NCBI GenBank assembly: GCA_963575745.1
Contig: CAUYUJ010014257.1
Coordinates: 82,001 to 146,000 of the forward strand
Direction: 5' to 3'
Source of the DNA: Prorocentrum cordatum
Lineage: Eukaryota; Sar; Dinophyceae; Prorocentrales; Prorocentraceae
Length of the DNA: 64,000 nucleotides
In this document: piece by piece, positions 40,701 to 50,150 of the stretch
Layout of the letters: every line of letters starts with the position of its first letter
Position numbering within the stretch: the stretch's first letter is position 1
Made by a program: the position numbers and the translations under genes
Notes under the pieces: generated by a model
What the model was told of the DNA's origin: nothing
The model's input: the letters and a program-made list of their open reading frames with translations, nothing else
The model's database searches: none

Positions 40701-42039
40701 CGCGACCTGCTGTCCAATGCCAGGGACCGCGTACGGGTGCGCTTTCCGCAGTGTCGGCCTGGCCGTATCGCCTGCGCCAGGACTCCGCGGCGAGGTGGAT
40801 GGATTTCCGCATGAATACCTTCCAGCAACGGTGCGTCATGAAAGAGAGGTACCCGAAGAGCATGGGGAAGACCATTTCGCTGCCGCTTTTCCAGGAGGCT
40901 CTGCGGAAGCAGGTCTCGAAGCGGGCCAGCACCTGCAGCGTGCGCTTGAAATCCTCCTTTCGCTTTCCTGCGGCGGTCGACTGGGCCTCGTCGCCGGCGC
41001 CGCCCGCGGCCTGCGCCCCCCTGTCGTCCCACTGGCTCTTCAGGCGGCGCACGCCGTCGAGCTTGCAGAGCACGTCGTCCATGTTGGGGTTGACCTTCGT
41101 GGTGTACGAATTCACATAGTAGCTCGTGTTGTGGCCGTCCACGAAGGTGGCCAGCGCGCGTCGCTCCAGGTCGCGTTGGAGATCGGCGCGCACAGCGTCG
41201 TCACCGTCCACGGCGGGGCTGTCGCTGTTCGCGAGCTCCCTGAAGATCTCGTGCCAGTCGGTGACTACGACGAGGTCCCACTTCTCCGCGGAAGTGGTGT
41301 TCAGATGCTGGAGCCATCCCCAGTCCGCCCGTGCGCCCACCGAGAAGTCGGCGTAGCGCTGGGGGTAGAGGCCATGGTTGTAGCTCTTTCGGTCCTCCTC
41401 GTTCGCCAGCGGTTCCAGCTCCGACGCCTCCATCCACAGGCGCGGGGGCAGCACCCGTCTCATGTTCTGCACGTCCACGTTGCACCGCGCCGAGACGACT
41501 GCCGCGTACTTCGTGGAGGTCTCCCCAGGGTGGAGCTGGAAGGTGACGATGCGCCCGGCCATGCCGTAGTCCGTCTCCCGGAAGATGCCGATGCAGCCGC
41601 GCAGAGCCTTCCCGCGCGTGCGGAGCCGGCACTCTTGGGAGTCCCCCCCCTCGGGCCACGTGCACAATGTCACCAGGTTGTAGAAGTTGTGGCGGCAGAT
41701 CTGCGAGCCGCGCGTCTTGTTGGAATGGTACTTGTAGCACGAGGGGCTGCAGACGTGGATGCCGCAGCCGATGACGAGCTCGCGCGCGTCGCGGCACATC
41801 TCGCGAATCCACTCGTCGTTTGGGAGAGACTCCGCCAGGGTGCCCCCGCCGCGGTACCTCGGGAGGGTGCCGGAGGCGCTGCTGGAGAGCGGCCGCCGCC
41901 AGTACCCCTTGTTCTCCGCGGCCCTCTGCTCTGTCCACGCGCCGCATCGTCGTCCACGGCCTCGCCGTCGTTGTTGCGTAGCGGCAGATCGGGGCGAAAC
42001 GCCCTGTTGTAGTCGTCTACCTTGGGCTCGTAGAGCCAC
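40513..42039 (-). CDS. Helitron Rep, C-terminal part with catalytic tyrosine
   Basis: The frame contains MCRDARELVIGCGIHVCSPSCYKYH and ICRHNFYN (Helitron Cys/His motif), EIFRELANSD, and TSYYVNSYTTKVNPNMDDVL near 41130-41081, matching the Y-x3-Y-x-K tyrosine motif that forms the covalent DNA link in rolling-circle Rep proteins. It ends with FPMLFGYLSFMTHRCWKVFMRKS. The first 25 residues and the Arg-rich tail look out of frame. Joined to the HUH part upstream it makes the nickase/ligase of the element. Confidence 0.65.
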   Translation of the reverse strand: MALRAQGRRLQQGVSPRSAATQQRRRGRGRRCGAWTEQRAAENKGYWRRPLSSSASGTLPRYRGGGTLAESLPNDEWIREMCRDARELVIGCGIHVCSPSCYKYHSNKTRGSQICRHNFYNLVTLCTWPEGGDSQECRLRTRGKALRGCIGIFRETDYGMAGRIVTFQLHPGETSTKYAAVVSARCNVDVQNMRRVLPPRLWMEASELEPLANEEDRKSYNHGLYPQRYADFSVGARADWGWLQHLNTTSAEKWDLVVVTDWHEIFRELANSDSPAVDGDDAVRADLQRDLERRALATFVDGHNTSYYVNSYTTKVNPNMDDVLCKLDGVRRLKSQWDDRGAQAAGGAGDEAQSTAAGKRKEDFKRTLQVLARFETCFRRASWKSGSEMVFPMLFGYLSFMTHRCWKVFMRKSIHLAAESWRRRYGQADTAESAPVRGPWHWTAGRDAGVARGAARGREGVRQPRRRGVRHDRLRAPGVPDRERQRRLDARRDEGVEQNAGRRGRRGA

Positions 42040-42757
42040 AGCTCCTGCGGCTCCGTCTCGCCTTCGACCCCGAGCTTCTCTGCAGTCGCCATCTCCGCGC
42101 CCCCGTCGGCTCTGAAGTGCCGCTTATCGCTTCTCGTTGGGCCCGAACGGCAGTGGCGGCGCCGCGACCCCGCACTTGTTCTCGCCCCCCTGCAGCTGCA
42201 GGGGCAGCAGCTCCACGGCGCTCTGCTGAGTGGCGACCACGGCCTGCACCACCTGCCGCATCCACAGGTTCAAGTGCTCCTGGAAGCGCGCCTCGTCGTG
42301 CTGCAGCATGTCCCAGAGCACCGCGCAGCTGACCCTGCAGCAGCCAGACGAGGATGTGCGGGTGCAGCGAGCCGCGGCCCTGAGCCTCGACCGGACCGAA
42401 GGCCGCCGCCAGGGGGCCGAACGCCGTGGGCACGCCCATGAGGTCGGCCGCCACGCCGTCGGAGATCCAGTGTCAGTGTTCCGCAGCCTTTCGAACTTCT
42501 CCTCGCCGCCACCCGACGGTCTCCGGGCGCAGGCCGAGGACGTGGACGAAGAGCAGCCTCATCATCAGCTCGAACACCACGGCCTGGCCCACGGGGTCCG
42601 CGGCGATGCGCTGCGACATCTCGCTGAACGTGACTTGCTCTGCCTCGGTCAGGCCGTTGCCGAAGGTGTACTCCTCCCCCTGCACGATGAGGATCAGGGG
42701 CTGCTTGGTGTCTGCCAGATTCGGGGTTTCGAATTGGACGGGCGGGCCGAAGCGCAA
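42017..42757 (-). pseudogene. Helitron Rep, HUH part (one in-frame stop)
   Basis: 42757-42473 reads RFGPPVQFETPNLADTKQPL ... MSQRIAADPVGQAVVFELM ... FVHVLGLRPETVGWRRGEV, ends in a TGA, and the same frame resumes HWISDGVAADLMGVPTAFGPL, then VEAQGRGSLHPHILVWLLQG. HPH is the metal-binding His pair of HUH nucleases. After GQLRGAL the sequence makes sense in the next frame (WDMLQHDEARFQEHLNLWMRQVVQAV to about 42124). This is the Helitron-like N domain. One TGA and one shift interrupt it. Confidence 0.7.
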
Positions 42758-44064
42758 GGTAACGCCTCGCCCTCTCCACGCAGCTCCCGCCTGTGTCCGT
42801 CGGACCCGACTTGACTGGCGGTGGCCTGGCCCAGGGTGGCGAAGGCCAAGCGCACCTCGTTCGGGGTGTCCTTGTCCTTGAGGATGCCGTGCAGCGTGGC
42901 CTTCCCGCCCGTCTGCTGCGCCCTGAGCTGCACCTCCTCGATCATATCCGGCGTGATGTCCGCGCAGGCGCGAGCGGCCCCGAACGCCCCGGGCGTCTTC
43001 ATGAAGGTGTAGGTGCTGTTGGTCGTCTCCGTGACTCTCCAGAAGGAAGACAGCAGGTGCACGTCGTACCTGGAGCTCCGGAAACGACTGATGGGCCTGG
43101 ACTTCTCCTCGTCGGCAGACACGTCGTACTCCATCTCCTCCCGAGTGTGAAAACTATTGATGAAGTGCGCCACGCTGAAGCAGAGCCGACCCTCCTTCTG
43201 CTTCTGCGGGTCCTCGTCTCCGTCCGGGGGCAGCTGGCCGAGGCCCCAGGCGCAGTCCTCGTAGCAAAAGTCCGTGGGCCTGGCAGTGGACCAGTACTTC
43301 GGATTCCACCAGCTCTCCGCCTTCCTCGAAGTGGGCAGCCGAAGCCTCGCCTTTCGCTGGCCGTTGGGGCCGGGCGGTCCCTGCAAGGAGCGCGGGTCGT
43401 CCTCGGCGGGAGTCCCCGCGACTCCTGCAGGTCGCGCCAGGTCGGCCGCGCCCTCCTCCGCCTGGCAGTTGTTCGTCTCCAGCGCCTGGACGCGCCAGTG
43501 CAGCTTCGCAATGTCCTCCCCGGGGGAGATCTTCTGACAGCGCGCGTGAAACTCCTGGCAGAGGGCCCGCAGGCGGTGACGCCCGATCTCGTCCAGCGGC
43601 AGCGCCCTATCCTCGCCCCCCTGTTCCTCGAGCCTGGACATCAGCTCGTTGGCCACCACGCGCCCCGCCTGATTCTCCATCCTCTCGAGCATGCCCTGGA
43701 GCGCCGGCAGGGACGTGAGCTCGCTGACGTCGTCCATGTGGTCCTCAAGGACGGACAGCCACTTGGTCAGCTCCTGCGCGTCCTCGGCGGCCGCACTCAT
43801 CTCTGCCTGCGCGCCAGTGGTGGCCGACGCGGGCCCCTGCGCCTGCGCGACGTCGTCCAACGCCGCGTCCGTGGGGACATACTTCGCGCAGGCCAGCATG
43901 AAGTCGGGCACGTCCGGCTGCGGGGGAAACCGGTCCACGAGGTCCGATCGGCACTGCACGCCCGGGTCATTGTACACGTAGTTGTGCTGCTTCAACAACC
44001 GCGCCTGGGCGTCGTACTCCGCCTGGTCGACGTGCAGCGCCACCTCCTCCCTCATGGCTCTCAA
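42694..44064 (-). CDS. Helitron protein, region upstream of the HUH domain
   Basis: A 456-codon frame: LHVDQAEYDAQARLLKQHNYVYND, a long Ala/Glu helical linker, WWNPKYWSTARPTDFCYEDCAWGLGQLPP, FHTREEMEYDV, SRYDVHLLSSFWRVTETTNSTYTFMK, and NEVRLAFATLGQAT before the frame slips. The WSxARPTDFxYGDxxWGL-like piece is, as I recall, a Helitron N-terminal hallmark. It connects by one-base shifts to the frames on both sides. Confidence 0.55.
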   Translation of the reverse strand: MRAMREEVALHVDQAEYDAQARLLKQHNYVYNDPGVQCRSDLVDRFPPQPDVPDFMLACAKYVPTDAALDDVAQAQGPASATTGAQAEMSAAAEDAQELTKWLSVLEDHMDDVSELTSLPALQGMLERMENQAGRVVANELMSRLEEQGGEDRALPLDEIGRHRLRALCQEFHARCQKISPGEDIAKLHWRVQALETNNCQAEEGAADLARPAGVAGTPAEDDPRSLQGPPGPNGQRKARLRLPTSRKAESWWNPKYWSTARPTDFCYEDCAWGLGQLPPDGDEDPQKQKEGRLCFSVAHFINSFHTREEMEYDVSADEEKSRPISRFRSSRYDVHLLSSFWRVTETTNSTYTFMKTPGAFGAARACADITPDMIEEVQLRAQQTGGKATLHGILKDKDTPNEVRLAFATLGQATASQVGSDGHRRELRGEGEALPCASARPSNSKPRIWQTPSSP

Positions 44065-45091
44065 AGCCCTCTCCTGCTTCTGCTCCTCGGTCAGGGGGAT
44101 GCCCTCCTCGTCGATCGTCGTCGGCGCCCGCGAAGACGGCCGCGAACGTGTCCCTGAGCATGTCGGGCTCCGGCGGGAAGCTCCGCGTCGCGTGGTCCAC
44201 GTTCCCGTTCCCGAACACGATGGCGGTGCCCTGCATGGCGTACTGCAAGAACTTCTGCCTCCACGACTGCTGCTCCTGCCGGACGGCCTTGTCGGCGCCC
44301 TTGCTGGACAGGTAGATCTTCGTGGACGCGACGCGGCCGAGCGCGAGCAGCATTTGGTGCGCGAGAGCGGCCTTCCTGAGCAGTGGGTGGTGGCGTCCCA
44401 GCCAGAGGTCGTTAACCAGCGCCATCAGCGGCACCTTGGGGTGATCAGACCACAGATCTCTCCGGCAATCGTCGCGCACTTTCACCGGCACCTTCCCTTC
44501 GAGCGCCTCAGGCGGCACGCGCCTCTTGTGCAAGAGTATCTTCGTGGACGTCGGCGAGCCCTCGCAGTCGTGGTGGGGAAAGTGCACGGCCGACGACATC
44601 AGCTCGTCGCGCGGTATGAGGGGCCATCGTCGGTGATGCCACTCGGCCGACAGGCAGTCCGCGAATTGGGCCCGGTCCTTTATGGTGCACTTATCGCCGA
44701 CGAGGTACTCCGAGTGGAGGTTCTCGGGCCACTGCTGCATGGCGCAGCAGACGCAGGCCTGGAAAGCGCGGGGCTCCCTCGCCTGACATGCCGCCTGAGC
44801 GCGGGCTGCCGACTCCGCCGCGCCAGCCGCCTGCAAGGAGATCTCCTCCGCGGGCCCCCCCTGCCCGATCTTGCCGATGATCCTGCCGATGACTTCCGCG
44901 TGGAGCAGCTGCTTCTGCACCTCTGGCTCGGGCTTCGGGACGAAGGGCTCGTCCACGGGGTCGACGGTGGCGCAGCACTGGGAAATGTGGAACCTGGCAA
45001 CCACCTGCAGCGACGGCGGGGAGCACCGCCCTACCCCCAGCGCTCCCGATGCCCTTGCCGCTGGCGCTGGGGGCGCCAGCGCTAAGGGCAC
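43967..45091 (-). CDS. Helitron Cys-rich N region (DUF6570-like)
   Basis: A 374-codon frame. Residues about 100-310 contain AFQACVCCAMQQWPENLH, GDKCTIKDRAQFADCLSAEWHHRRWPLIPRDELM, ILLHKRRVPPEA, VRDDCRRDLWSDHPKVPLMALVNDLWLGRHHPLL, HQMLLALGRVASTKIYL and QGTAIVFGNGNVDHA. Paired cysteines and LANGLWLG-like sequence (here LVNDLWLG) are typical of the region before the Helitron nickase; the DUF6570 label is from memory. A one-base shift at about 44125 carries the protein into the next frame (TIDEEGIPLTEEQKQE). The first residues look like intron or linker. Confidence 0.55.
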   Translation of the reverse strand: MPLALAPPAPAARASGALGVGRCSPPSLQVVARFHISQCCATVDPVDEPFVPKPEPEVQKQLLHAEVIGRIIGKIGQGGPAEEISLQAAGAAESAARAQAACQAREPRAFQACVCCAMQQWPENLHSEYLVGDKCTIKDRAQFADCLSAEWHHRRWPLIPRDELMSSAVHFPHHDCEGSPTSTKILLHKRRVPPEALEGKVPVKVRDDCRRDLWSDHPKVPLMALVNDLWLGRHHPLLRKAALAHQMLLALGRVASTKIYLSSKGADKAVRQEQQSWRQKFLQYAMQGTAIVFGNGNVDHATRSFPPEPDMLRDTFAAVFAGADDDRRGGHPPDRGAEAGEGFESHEGGGGAARRPGGVRRPGAVVEAAQLRVQ

Positions 45092-45092
45092 G

Positions 45093-45317
45093 TCACCGGG
45101 GGCTGGGCGCAGTTCCCCGCCGCCCGCTCACCTGGCGCTCCTCGGTCGGCGACGGCTGGTAGGGCTCCAGCTCGCACCGCGCCACATACTGCGACTGGTA
45201 CCACCGCTGCCCCCCGTGCACTCTGCCCTGGTGCGCCTGGAAGGCCTCCCTGTTGGGGAACTCGGCCTCGCACATGCGGCAGCGTGATGCAGCGCAGGCG
45301 CGGGGCACTGGAACCAT
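45093..45317 (-). CDS. C2H2 zinc finger exon of the Helitron
   Basis: CRMCEAEFPNREAFQAHQGRVH is a classical Cys-x2-Cys-x12-His-x4-His finger, followed by YQSQYVARCELEPYQPSPTEERQ. Directly after TEERQ the DNA reads CAG|GTGAGC, a good splice donor, so the remaining codons are probably intron and the protein would resume in the 45091-43967 frame. A DNA- or RNA-binding role is inferred from the fold. Confidence 0.5.
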   Translation of the reverse strand: MVPVPRACAASRCRMCEAEFPNREAFQAHQGRVHGGQRWYQSQYVARCELEPYQPSPTEERQVSGRRGTAPSPR

Positions 45318-45411
45318 TCAGAGCGATCCCGAAGGCGCGCAGGCATGGCCGAGTGCCGGGGCGGGCCGCGGTTGCAGGGTCTGCGCTGCCACGCATCGGC
45401 CAGGTGTGCCC

Positions 45412-46341
45412 TCAGCGGGTTGCCGTCGTCCTCGCGCCCGGCCCGTCGCCCACCGCCAAGCGGGCCGCGGCCGCGACGGAGTGGGCGCTGTGGGCGGAGT
45501 TCAGACGCTCGTCCAGGAGCTCCGCGACGTGTTGCATGTGCCACTCCCCGTTCTCCAGTCGGCGCTTGGCGTCGGAAATCTCCTCCTCCGTCACCCCGAG
45601 CGCCTCCCGCAGCCTGCCGGCCAACTTGACAGGCCGATCGGGGGCGCGCAGGAACGTCGCCCATCGGTGGGCGCAATCGTCGCAGGCGTAGACGAAGAAG
45701 TCCGGGTAGTGCTTCAGCAGGACATCGGTAGTGGCCAGCGGCTCCAGTAAGTGCAAGAGCAGGAAGAGGTCGCCGCACTCCCGGCGCGCGTCGCAGGCCG
45801 TCTGCAGACATTTCGCCTCCCTGCTGCTTCGCTTAACTTGTGCGGCCGCGTTGTTCTGGGCGTCCTGCCTGGACCCGTCGGCGTTGTCGCCCTTGCTCTT
45901 CGGCTTCCGCCCCTGCCGGAGCACCTCCTCCGGCTTGCAGCCGCGCTGCTTATCCTCCTGCTGCCTCCCGGCACGGCTCCGGCCGTCCTGCCTCCCAGCG
46001 CGGTGCTGCTGCCTCCCGGCGCGGCTCCGGCCGTCGCGCCTGCCAGCCGCGCTCTGCTTCCCCCGGAGGCGGAGCCGCTTCTTGGGAGGGGCGCCGCTCC
46101 TCGCAGACGCCGCGGGCCGCTTCCGCGCGCCCGACAGGCTGGCATCGCCGGCCCCGTCCTCCTCCCCGCGCTCCCCGTCGAGGCCGGGGCTGTCCTCACC
46201 GTCGGCGCTCGCGTCACCGTCGTCGCCCGCCGCCCGCGCCCCCCGCGCTGTCAACGACCTGCCCGGGCGGCCGCGGGCACTCCGCGGCGCGGGCCGCTCT
46301 GGAGTCCACCGGCTCAAGGAAGACCAGCACGGGCATCGCAT
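45412..46341 (-). CDS. Basic linker region of the Helitron protein
   Basis: Overlaps the end of the protease frame and continues it: acidic Asp/Glu/Gly stretch, then Lys/Arg/Gly/Gln repeats (APPKKRLRLRGK, RDGRSRAGRQQ three times), then a folded-looking segment LFLLLHLLEPLATTDVLLKHYPDFFVYACDDCAHRWATFL and SDAKRRLENGEWHMQHVAELL. The Arg-rich repeats suggest nucleic-acid or nuclear targeting. No enzyme motif. Confidence 0.45.
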   Translation of the reverse strand: MRCPCWSSLSRWTPERPAPRSARGRPGRSLTARGARAAGDDGDASADGEDSPGLDGERGEEDGAGDASLSGARKRPAASARSGAPPKKRLRLRGKQSAAGRRDGRSRAGRQQHRAGRQDGRSRAGRQQEDKQRGCKPEEVLRQGRKPKSKGDNADGSRQDAQNNAAAQVKRSSREAKCLQTACDARRECGDLFLLLHLLEPLATTDVLLKHYPDFFVYACDDCAHRWATFLRAPDRPVKLAGRLREALGVTEEEISDAKRRLENGEWHMQHVAELLDERLNSAHSAHSVAAAARLAVGDGPGARTTATR

Positions 46342-47560
46342 GCTGGGTGCCGGGCGGCCGCTGGGCCACGTGCGGGCGATCGCCCAGGTCGTCGGCAGCG
46401 TACCGCTCGTCGCCCTCCTCGAAGTGGGCCACGTAGTGGCCCTCGGGGTCCGTCAGGAGGCCAGCAGGGGCAATGCTTTTTTCTTCGGGCAGCTTGTACT
46501 GAACGTAAGAGCGCAGACGGTGCACTACATCTTCCCCGCCCACCTGCAGAGCCACCTCGGGCACGTCGCCCCGCTCGGAGAGAATGCCGATGCAGCTCAT
46601 GTAGAACAACGTGTCGCCACGCCTCCATCTCGGATCCACGTAGACGGCCAGCACCTCTGGCCTGGTTACCAGTGCCCCCATGGAGGTGCCGCGGCGGATC
46701 ATCTCTCGCATGTTGAATTTCTGCGTGCCCTCGACGATGCTCACGAACTCCTGAGGCGATATGGCGTCGTCGCCGTCGCCTGCCCCGTCCACGAAATACG
46801 GGGGCCGCATCGCGACCTCCTCCTCGCCGTTGGACGAGACGAAGTGGAAGAGACGGTGGAGACACGGCGCGTCCTGTATCATGTCCACCAGCGCCCCGCT
46901 CGCGTCCGCGCATCTCCCCCGCTTGTACCCGAGACGGTGCTTCGCAATGAACGCTTCCTCGAGGGCGTGCGGAGACCAACGGTCCACGCGGAGGCGCGCG
47001 CACGCCTCGCCGCCGTCGCCCTCCGCCAGGCTGGGCGGCACTCCGCGCGCGCAGTTGCCCGCCAGGTCGCGCAGCTCCTCGGGGGGCTCATCAAACTCAC
47101 TCTCTGCACCTTCGCGTCCCCCTGGCCCCTCTCTGCGGCCCCGTCTCTCACTCACTCTATCTCTCTCTCTCTCTCTTTCTATTTTTTTTCTCTCTCTCTC
47201 TCTCTTTCCCTCTCCCTCTCCCTCTCCCTCTCCCTCTCTCTCTCTCTCTACCTCTCTATATGTCTCTGTGTCTGCTTCTCCTGGACGCGGGTGGGCCCCG
47301 GCGCCCGCCAGCGCTGTCTCGGATGGGGGGGGGGGCCAGCGCCCGCAAGATACAAAGCGAGAGATTAGCACGAAAGAGATTGCTCCCCGCACCGCGTCCT
47401 GCACCACCAGCGGCTCGCCCTCGCCCCCCTGCTCCAAGAGCGCGGCGCGCGTGGCGGGGCAGTGGGGCAGGCGCTGCAGGGGCGCGTTGAGGTAGCAAGT
47501 GTTCAGAAGGTTCGAAAGTTCGGGTACGGGTGCCGGCCGCCGCGAGACCGATGCAAGGCT
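46214..47560 (-). CDS. Ubiquitin-specific-protease-like (C19) domain at the Helitron N-terminus
   Basis: Two hallmark boxes of USP deubiquitinases lie in one minus-strand frame. The Cys box LSNLLNTCYLNAPLQRL (Cys codon 47497-47495) corresponds to GLxNLGNTCYxNAxLQ. The His box is GHYVAHFEEGDERYAADD near 46440-46390, with a trailing VLVFLEP. Between them are KFNMREMIRR and EEVALQVGGEDVVHRLR, consistent with the palm/fingers. The frame has no ATG before the Cys box within easy reach. The Glu/Arg-rich piece at 47400-47110 comes from a CT microsatellite and is probably an intron. Such proteases remove ubiquitin from substrates; OTU-type cysteine proteases are known in some Helitrons, a USP is to my knowledge unusual. 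Confidence 0.6.
   Translation of the reverse strand, partial: SLASVSRRPAPVPELSNLLNTCYLNAPLQRLPHCPATRAALLEQGGEGEPLVVQDAVRGAISFVLISRFVSCGRWPPPPSETALAGAGAHPRPGEADTETYREVEREREGEGEGEGEGKRERERKKIERERERDRVSERRGRREGPGGREGAESEFDEPPEELRDLAGNCARGVPPSLAEGDGGEACARLRVDRWSPHALEEAFIAKHRLGYKRGRCADASGALVDMIQDAPCLHRLFHFVSSNGEEEVAMRPPYFVDGAGDGDDAISPQEFVSIVEGTQKFNMREMIRRGTSMGALVTRPEVLAVYVDPRWRRGDTLFYMSCIGILSERGDVPEVALQVGGEDVVHRLRSYVQYKLPEEKSIAPAGLLTDPEGHYVAHFEEGDERYAADDLGDRPHVAQRPPGTQHAMPVLVFLEPVDSRAARAAECPRPPGQVVDSAGGAGGGRRR
47156..47270. repeat. CT/CTCTCC microsatellite inside the protease gene
   Basis: About 115 bp of CT dinucleotide and CCCTCT hexamers. On the minus strand it encodes an Arg/Glu repeat between the Cys and His boxes; likely part of an intron of about 290 bp. 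Confidence 0.9.
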
Positions 47561-48579
47561 GGCCGCCTCCGCCAGTCGTCGTCGTGGACGTCATTATCCT
47601 CGCGCCAGTGCTGCTGCTGCGCACGCAGCGCCTGCTCTGCGCGCGCAGCGCGACGATCATCCTGCATTGCTGCCTCCGACTGCGCCGCCAGCGCCTCGAT
47701 GCGCATCTTCAGGCCCCGCGCGGCCGGCGCCAGCCGCGCGGAAGTTTTCCACCTGCGCCACTTCCGCGCGAGCTCATCTTCAGGCCCGTCATGAGTGCGC
47801 AGGGGCATGCGGCGGTGCTGCCAAGACATCGCGGAACGCCATGGCAGCCCGATCCTGTCGGCCTCCCGCCGCCCGGGGAGTCGGCCCCTGGCTGCGCGCC
47901 GACCCGGGAGGCCTCCGGCCGCGCGCGCCCGCGGCAGGAGGGCCTGGCGTCTGTAGAGCCGTTTTCAAGGGGGCGCCGGGCGTCGGGGGCGGGCGCGGCG
48001 ACGCCGCGCGCTTCCCCGTCATCCTGCGCCGAATTGGGCCCTCCCGAAGGCGCTGCGGCGTCTGCGGGCCGCCCTCCAGGACCTGCGCGGGCTCTTGTTT
48101 CAGACGACGGAGCTCCGCGTGCCGATCTGGGGCGCGCTCGATCCGCCTCCGGTCCGCCGCGGCCGCGTGCTCGGTGTCCCGCAAGGGCCCATGCACATAT
48201 GATCCTTGGCTCGATATCAGGCGGACTTGGAACTTCAGGCCCGCGGCACGTGTCTTCTGGACAACATCGACCCTGCATTGGGCCCCGCTGCCCTTCGGGG
48301 GCATCTGCGCGGCGCCCTCCGCAGCGCGCCGCAGGGGCCCCGCCGCCGGGAATCCCCCGGACTCGCGCCCGTCGTCCTGGGCGGGGAGTTCGGGCCTCGA
48401 GCGGGGGTTGTCCGCGGCGACGCGCGCCAGGCGTGTGCCCGCGGGCCAACAGCGCCAGCTTGAGCCGCAACGCGCGCGGGCAGCACGGGGGAGAACGAAC
48501 GCATTTCGAAGGGCGCAGTGGCGGAGCAACGGGCGGGGGCCCCAGCATGCCCCAATATGGGCCCTGGAGAGCAGGATGC
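47561..48579. other. No gene; GC-rich sequence upstream of the Helitron
   Basis: Open frames exist on both strands but are compositional (Arg/Ala/Gly/Pro) with no recognisable block. It may hold the Helitron 5' end; nothing is defined. Confidence 0.4.
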
Positions 48580-49660
48580 CGCGGGCCCCGCATAAGTCCC
48601 TACCAACCGATGTGACAACATTTACAATCCGGGCGGCCCCAGGGAGCAGGCGGCCTCGGCGAGGCCCACAATGCCAACTATTGGTTCCAATGCACCCCCT
48701 GATGGCCCACAAGAGCATGGCGCCGCCGGTCCCGCATAAGTCCCTAGGGACCGACGTAGCCGAATTTACTTTTCGAGCAGCCCCCGCTGCCAAACGGCCT
48801 CGTGGACGATGTACCCCAGGATTGCAAGGCGCCGCCAGGGCCGGGGAGATTTCCTGCGGCCCCAGAGGTCGGACGATCTCGACGACGCCCAAGAGGCCCC
48901 AGGAAAGGTTCCAATGCACCCCGAGATGGCCCCGAGGAGCAATATGCCGCTGGTCCCGCATAAGTCCCATGACACCGACGTGACCGAACTTGCGGTTCGG
49001 GTGTCGGGCGGCCCCAAGTGTCGGACGGCCTCCAGGACGCCCGAGGTGCCCCAGAATCGGTTCCAATGTCCCCCGAGATGGCCCCAGAGAGCAAGATGCC
49101 GCTGGTCCCGCATAAAATCTCTGAGACCGACGTCGCCAAATTTGCGCGTCGAGCGGCCCGGGGTGTCGGGCGACCTCGACGACGCCAAAAATTTGCCACA
49201 TATGTTCCGCTGCACCCCGAGAGTGCCCCTGAGAACAAAATGCCGCTGGTCCCGCATATTTCCCATGACGCCGACGTGCAGAACTTACGGTTCGGGCGGG
49301 CCCGACTGTCGGGCGGCCTCGAAGACGCCCGAGATGCCCCGGAGAGGGTTCCAGTGTCCACCAGGATGGCCCCAGAGAGCAAGATCCAGATGGCCCCAGA
49401 GAGCAAGATGCCGCTGGTCCCGCATAAATCCTCTAAGGCCGACGCCGCCGAATTTGCGTGTCGGGCGGCCCCGGGTGTTGGGCGATCTCGACGACGCCTA
49501 AGATGTCCCAAAGATGTTCCACTAAACCCCGAGTGCGCCCCTGAGAATAATATGCCGCTGGTCCCGCATAGGTCCCATGACAGCGACGTGACCGAACTTG
49601 CGGTTCGGGCGGTCCCGAGCGTCGGGGGGCCTCAGGCACGTGTTAGACTGTCCTCAGGCC
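48580..49660. repeat. Satellite of about 150-bp monomers, alternating A and B types
   Basis: Seven monomers share CCGCTGGTCCCGCATAA near 48585, 48722, 48945, 49098, 49240, 49410 and 49553. Types alternate: A (48945, 49240, 49553) continues CCCATGACnCCGACGTG and GAACTTGCGGTTCGGG; B (48722, 49098, 49410) continues CCGACG and AATTTGCG then GGGCGACCTCGACGACGCC. The A-A spacings are about 295 and 313 bp. Both strands are open over long distances but the protein-level repeats follow the DNA unit. Confidence 0.75.
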
Positions 49661-50150
49661 CCTTTAAACTCCTGAATCCATGGCCTAAGAGGGGCCCAAA
49701 ACGCACCCGGACGGCCCAACAGAACCCGAAGAGCCCTGGGGGCCTCCAAAACAGCCCAAGAGGACCCCAAGAACGCCTCAACAGGGCCCCCAGAGAATAA
49801 ATTCGAACCGACATTGCGAGCCTACGCCCCCCGGAAACCCAGAAAAAGGCTCCCTAGAACGCCCCGAGAGGCCCCCCACGAGGCTCCCAAGTTGCCTCAA
49901 ACCTCACCTCCAAAAACCACCGAAAGCTTTCCGAAAAAACTTCGAGATACATCCATCAAGATCGTGACCCACAGTCCAAGCAAGATGGCCCGAATCTGGC
50001 CAGGCCTGCTTCGAACACGCCGCCAAGATGGCCCGAATGAGTTCCAAGAGGGGTGCAAGAGGGCACCGATGCGGATCGAAGAGCGCCCAAGACCACCTAA
50101 GATGGCCTAGTAGGCCGCCCGGTTGAAAAGGCAGAGAAGAGGCAGAGCCG
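49661..50150. other. No gene; GGGGCC/CCCAAGA-rich decayed repeat
   Basis: Short CCCAAGAGG and GGGCCTCC words recur irregularly, similar in texture to 9060-9245. No frame is supported. Confidence 0.4.

Larger units (their letters stand above)
37216..47560 (-). mobile_element. Helitron-like element with USP-type protease domain
   Basis: Minus-strand modules in protein order: ubiquitin-specific-protease-like domain (47560-46300), basic linker (46341-45412), C2H2 finger (45317-45093), Cys-rich Helitron N region (45091-43967), HUH Rep with HPH (42364-42356) and Tyr motif (41130-41081), linker, PIF1-type helicase (38938-37221). HUH Rep plus PIF1 helicase is diagnostic of Helitrons, which move by rolling-circle replication. 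The frames change at several module borders, and one HUH-region TGA and a helicase Walker B change suggest a dead or poorly assembled copy. Terminal TC/CTRR ends were not located. Confidence 0.75.

Noticed and set aside
47499-49201. Long frames of about 470-494 codons on both strands across the satellite
   Set aside because: Their protein repeats follow the DNA satellite period and the two strands are equally open.
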